A stretch of 7,304 bases of DNA. Origin: Solobacterium sp. (GTDB lineage: Bacteria > Bacillota_I > Bacilli_A > Erysipelotrichales > Erysipelotrichaceae). How positions within the stretch are numbered: position 1 is the stretch's first letter; each line of letters starts with the position of its first letter. A model generated the notes under the pieces. That model ran no database searches and was not told where the DNA came from. It saw only the letters and a list, made by a program, of their open reading frames with translations. Location: positions 1 to 7,304 of the forward strand of contig JAEEHG010000223.1 in assembly GCA_016280695.1 (NCBI GenBank), in the 5' to 3' direction. Below, one piece after another: positions 6,038-7,304 of this stretch. Position numbers and translations under genes: made by a program.

Positions 6038-6518
6038 ATATTTTCCGTGTAAACCGGCAGCCGGTCTTTTCCGCCAGCTCATTGAAGAAGAACGTGATCT
6101 CATCAATGTCCGCCGGCGGCGAAACCAGATAATTGCCCCGGGCATACAGCCGGAGATGTTCGCCTTCGGCGTATTCCCCCTGCAGCTCCAGTTCATAGCC
6201 GCTGCCGTCATTTTCCGCCTGCCAGCCGTTCAGGGAAGTCACCCCGATATCATCCAGCAAAAGCCGCAGCGCCGCCATGTCTTTCTCCCCGGCCGCAAAG
6301 CTGAGCTCATGGGCCGCACTGCCGTCCGCTGCCGCAAAAGCCAGATGACACGCCTGTTCCGCGAGGTTCATCGAGCAGGAATACCAGCCGGGATGACAGT
6401 ACAGATGCTTGTCATCACTTTCGTCATAGGCAACTGACTGCCGGTACAGCATGACAAAGGAAACCAGCCGGACAGCCGTAATGGGTACGAGTTTCTGTTT
6501 TATCTCTCTGTATGTCAT
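6036..6518 (-). CDS. Hypothetical protein, 160 residues
   Basis: I do not recognise this protein. It is complete at 160 residues and has no signal peptide. A mildly hydrophobic N-terminal stretch (11-25) is too short and polar-flanked to call a membrane helix. The middle is Ala-rich (52-90) with a helix-like MAALRLLLDDIG; the C-terminal half alternates polar and aromatic residues (GYELELQGEY, HLRLYARGNY), which suggests beta strands, then a helix FFFNELAEKTG. Cysteines at 41, 48, 57 and 154 do not form a CxxC pair. The ATG at 6518 is the first possible start, since an in-frame stop lies 12 bases upstream; it lacks a Shine-Dalgarno site and sits where an extended -10 predicts the transcript start. 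Met 23 is the alternative. Coding is supported by the long open frame placed neatly between two terminators, with the stop at the edge of one of them. Confidence 0.65.
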   Translation of the reverse strand: MTYREIKQKLVPITAVRLVSFVMLYRQSVAYDESDDKHLYCHPGWYSCSMNLAEQACHLAFAAADGSAAHELSFAAGEKDMAALRLLLDDIGVTSLNGWQAENDGSGYELELQGEYAEGEHLRLYARGNYLVSPPADIDEITFFFNELAEKTGCRFTRKI

Positions 6519-6524
6519 AACAGG

Positions 6525-6533
6525 ATCATATCA
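6525..6533 (-). promoter_or_regulatory. Extended -10 promoter (TGA-TATGAT), apparently leaderless
   Basis: The - strand reads TGATATGAT, ending six bases before the ATG at 6518, so transcription would begin at or within a base or two of the start codon. No ribosome site is present between them. No good -35 is seen; that region is taken up by the T-tail of the pckA terminator. Confidence 0.45.
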
Positions 6534-6540
6534 CAGAAGC

Positions 6541-6572
6541 AAAGAAAAACCCCGCAGCATCTGCCGCGGGGT
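6541..6572 (-). terminator. Intrinsic terminator of pckA
   Basis: On the - strand, 17 bases after the pckA stop, a GC-rich stem ACCCCGC/GCGGGGT (6566-6572 with 6549-6555) closes a 10-base loop and is followed by TTTTCTTT. An inner GCAG/CTGC pairing is also possible as an alternative fold. Confidence 0.88.
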
Positions 6573-6588
6573 CAGTTCTTTACAAAGC

Positions 6589-7304
6589 TCAGAGCTTCGG
6601 ACCGGCTTCAACCAGTGCCTTGCCCTTTTCGTTTGTCTCGTATTTGTGGAAGTTCTTGATGAATCTGCCGGCCAGATCCTTTGCCTTTTCTTCCCATTCC
6701 GCCGGATCTGCATAGGTGTCACGCGGATCCAGAATGCCGCTGTCAACACCCGGCAGTTCAGTCGGGACTTCGAAATCAAAGTAAGGAATCTTCTTGGTCG
6801 GAGCCTTGAGGACTTCACCGTTCAGGATAGCGTCGATAATGCCGCGGGTATCCTTGATGGAGATACGCTTGCCTGTGCCGTTCCAGCCGGTGTTGACCAG
6901 ATAGGCCTTGGCGCCGTTCTGTTCCATTCTCTTGACCAGTTCTTCACCGTACTTCGTCGGATGCAGTTCCAGGAAGGCCTGGCCGAAGCATGCGCTGAAG
7001 GTCGGGGTCGGTTCTGTGATGCCGCGTTCCGTACCGGCCAGCTTGGCTGTGAAGCCGGACAGGAAGTAGTACTGTGTCTGTTCCGGTGTCAGGATGGATA
7101 CCGGCGGCAGGACACCGAAGGCATCCGCGGACAGGAAGATGACATTGTCAGCTGCCGGGCCGGAAGATGTCGGGCGGATTCTCTGAACGATCTTTTCGAT
7201 ATGGTCAATCGGGTAGGAAACACGGGTGTTCTCGGTTACGCTCTTGGCAGCGAAATCGATCTTGCCGGCCTTATCTACAGTAACGTTCTCAAGAAGAGCA
7301 GCTC
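6589..7304 (-). CDS. pckA: Phosphoenolpyruvate carboxykinase (ATP), C-terminal part
   Basis: The - strand frame stays open to the window edge, giving the last 237 residues of an enzyme normally about 520-540 long; the N-terminus, including the P-loop, lies beyond base 7304. Counting from the first whole codon (7302), visible landmarks are LENVTVD (4-10), TENTR (23-27), [12 protein letters not shown] (56-67), LTPEQ (71-75), [11 protein letters not shown] (84-94, with an ATP-contacting Arg), FSACFG (102-107), [11 protein letters not shown] (136-146), the adenine-contacting ISIKDTR (147-153), [17 protein letters not shown], and the family-typical ending AGPKL. This is the ATP-type enzyme, unlike the GTP type. 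It catalyses oxaloacetate + ATP to PEP + ADP + CO2 in the cytosol; in fermenting anaerobes it often runs in the CO2-fixing, ATP-yielding direction, though direction cannot be read from sequence. It is followed at once by its own terminator. The internal ATG at 6927 is not a start. Confidence 0.97.
   Translation of the reverse strand, partial: AALLENVTVDKAGKIDFAAKSVTENTRVSYPIDHIEKIVQRIRPTSSGPAADNVIFLSADAFGVLPPVSILTPEQTQYYFLSGFTAKLAGTERGITEPTPTFSACFGQAFLELHPTKYGEELVKRMEQNGAKAYLVNTGWNGTGKRISIKDTRGIIDAILNGEVLKAPTKKIPYFDFEVPTELPGVDSGILDPRDTYADPAEWEEKAKDLAGRFIKNFHKYETNEKGKALVEAGPKL

Noticed and set aside
5985..6437. A 150-codon + strand frame after the MuiA-like gene
   Set aside because: It runs through the two-way terminator and is the reverse shadow of the hypothetical gene at 6036-6518, with low-complexity Arg/Pro-rich sequence and no proper start signal. 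The - strand frame has the better boundary signals.

Overview
The window looks like core chromosome of a moderately GC-rich (about 55% by eye) Gram-positive anaerobe of the Bacillota. Pointers are an ATP-dependent PEP carboxykinase, a DUF1893 protein, a long CPSF-like beta-CASP nuclease, strong GGAGG-type ribosome binding sites and compact hairpin-plus-U terminators. An Erysipelotrichales-like host is a guess from overall flavour; nothing in the sequence proves it. I see no phage, IS element, CRISPR array, rRNA or tRNA, and no gap between genes longer than about 155 bases.

Layout, left to right: (1) the 3' part of a class V PLP-dependent aminotransferase on + (1-684); (2) a beta-CASP metallo-beta-lactamase RNase on - (773-2407), meeting gene 1 at a shared two-way terminator (715-745); (3) a DUF1893 protein on + (2552-2995), divergent from gene 2 across a 144-bp promoter region; (4) a membrane family 2 glycosyltransferase on - (start most likely 4249, end 3017), converging on gene 3 with only 21 bp between stops; (5) a MuiA/DUF4139-type protein with a C-terminal zinc ribbon on + (4403-5995), divergent from gene 4 across a 153-bp promoter region; (6) an unrecognised 160-residue protein on - (6036-6518), sharing a two-way terminator with gene 5; (7) the C-terminal 237 residues of pckA on - (6589-7304 and beyond), with its own terminator (6541-6572).

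Genes 1-6 alternate in orientation, so within the window each appears to be its own transcription unit; co-regulation is only plausible through the two shared divergent regulatory regions. The most suggestive pairing is genes 4 and 5: a membrane polysaccharide-type glycosyltransferase back to back with a member of the 'mucoidy inhibitor' family, which would fit an envelope or exopolysaccharide function. The likely housekeeping roles are RNA processing or decay (gene 2) and PEP/oxaloacetate interconversion (gene 7).

No clearly new system is visible. The items most worth a second look are the zinc ribbon and methionine-rich insert of the MuiA-like protein, an apparently leaderless extended -10 promoter for gene 6 placed against the pckA terminator, and short repeats in the two divergent promoter regions.
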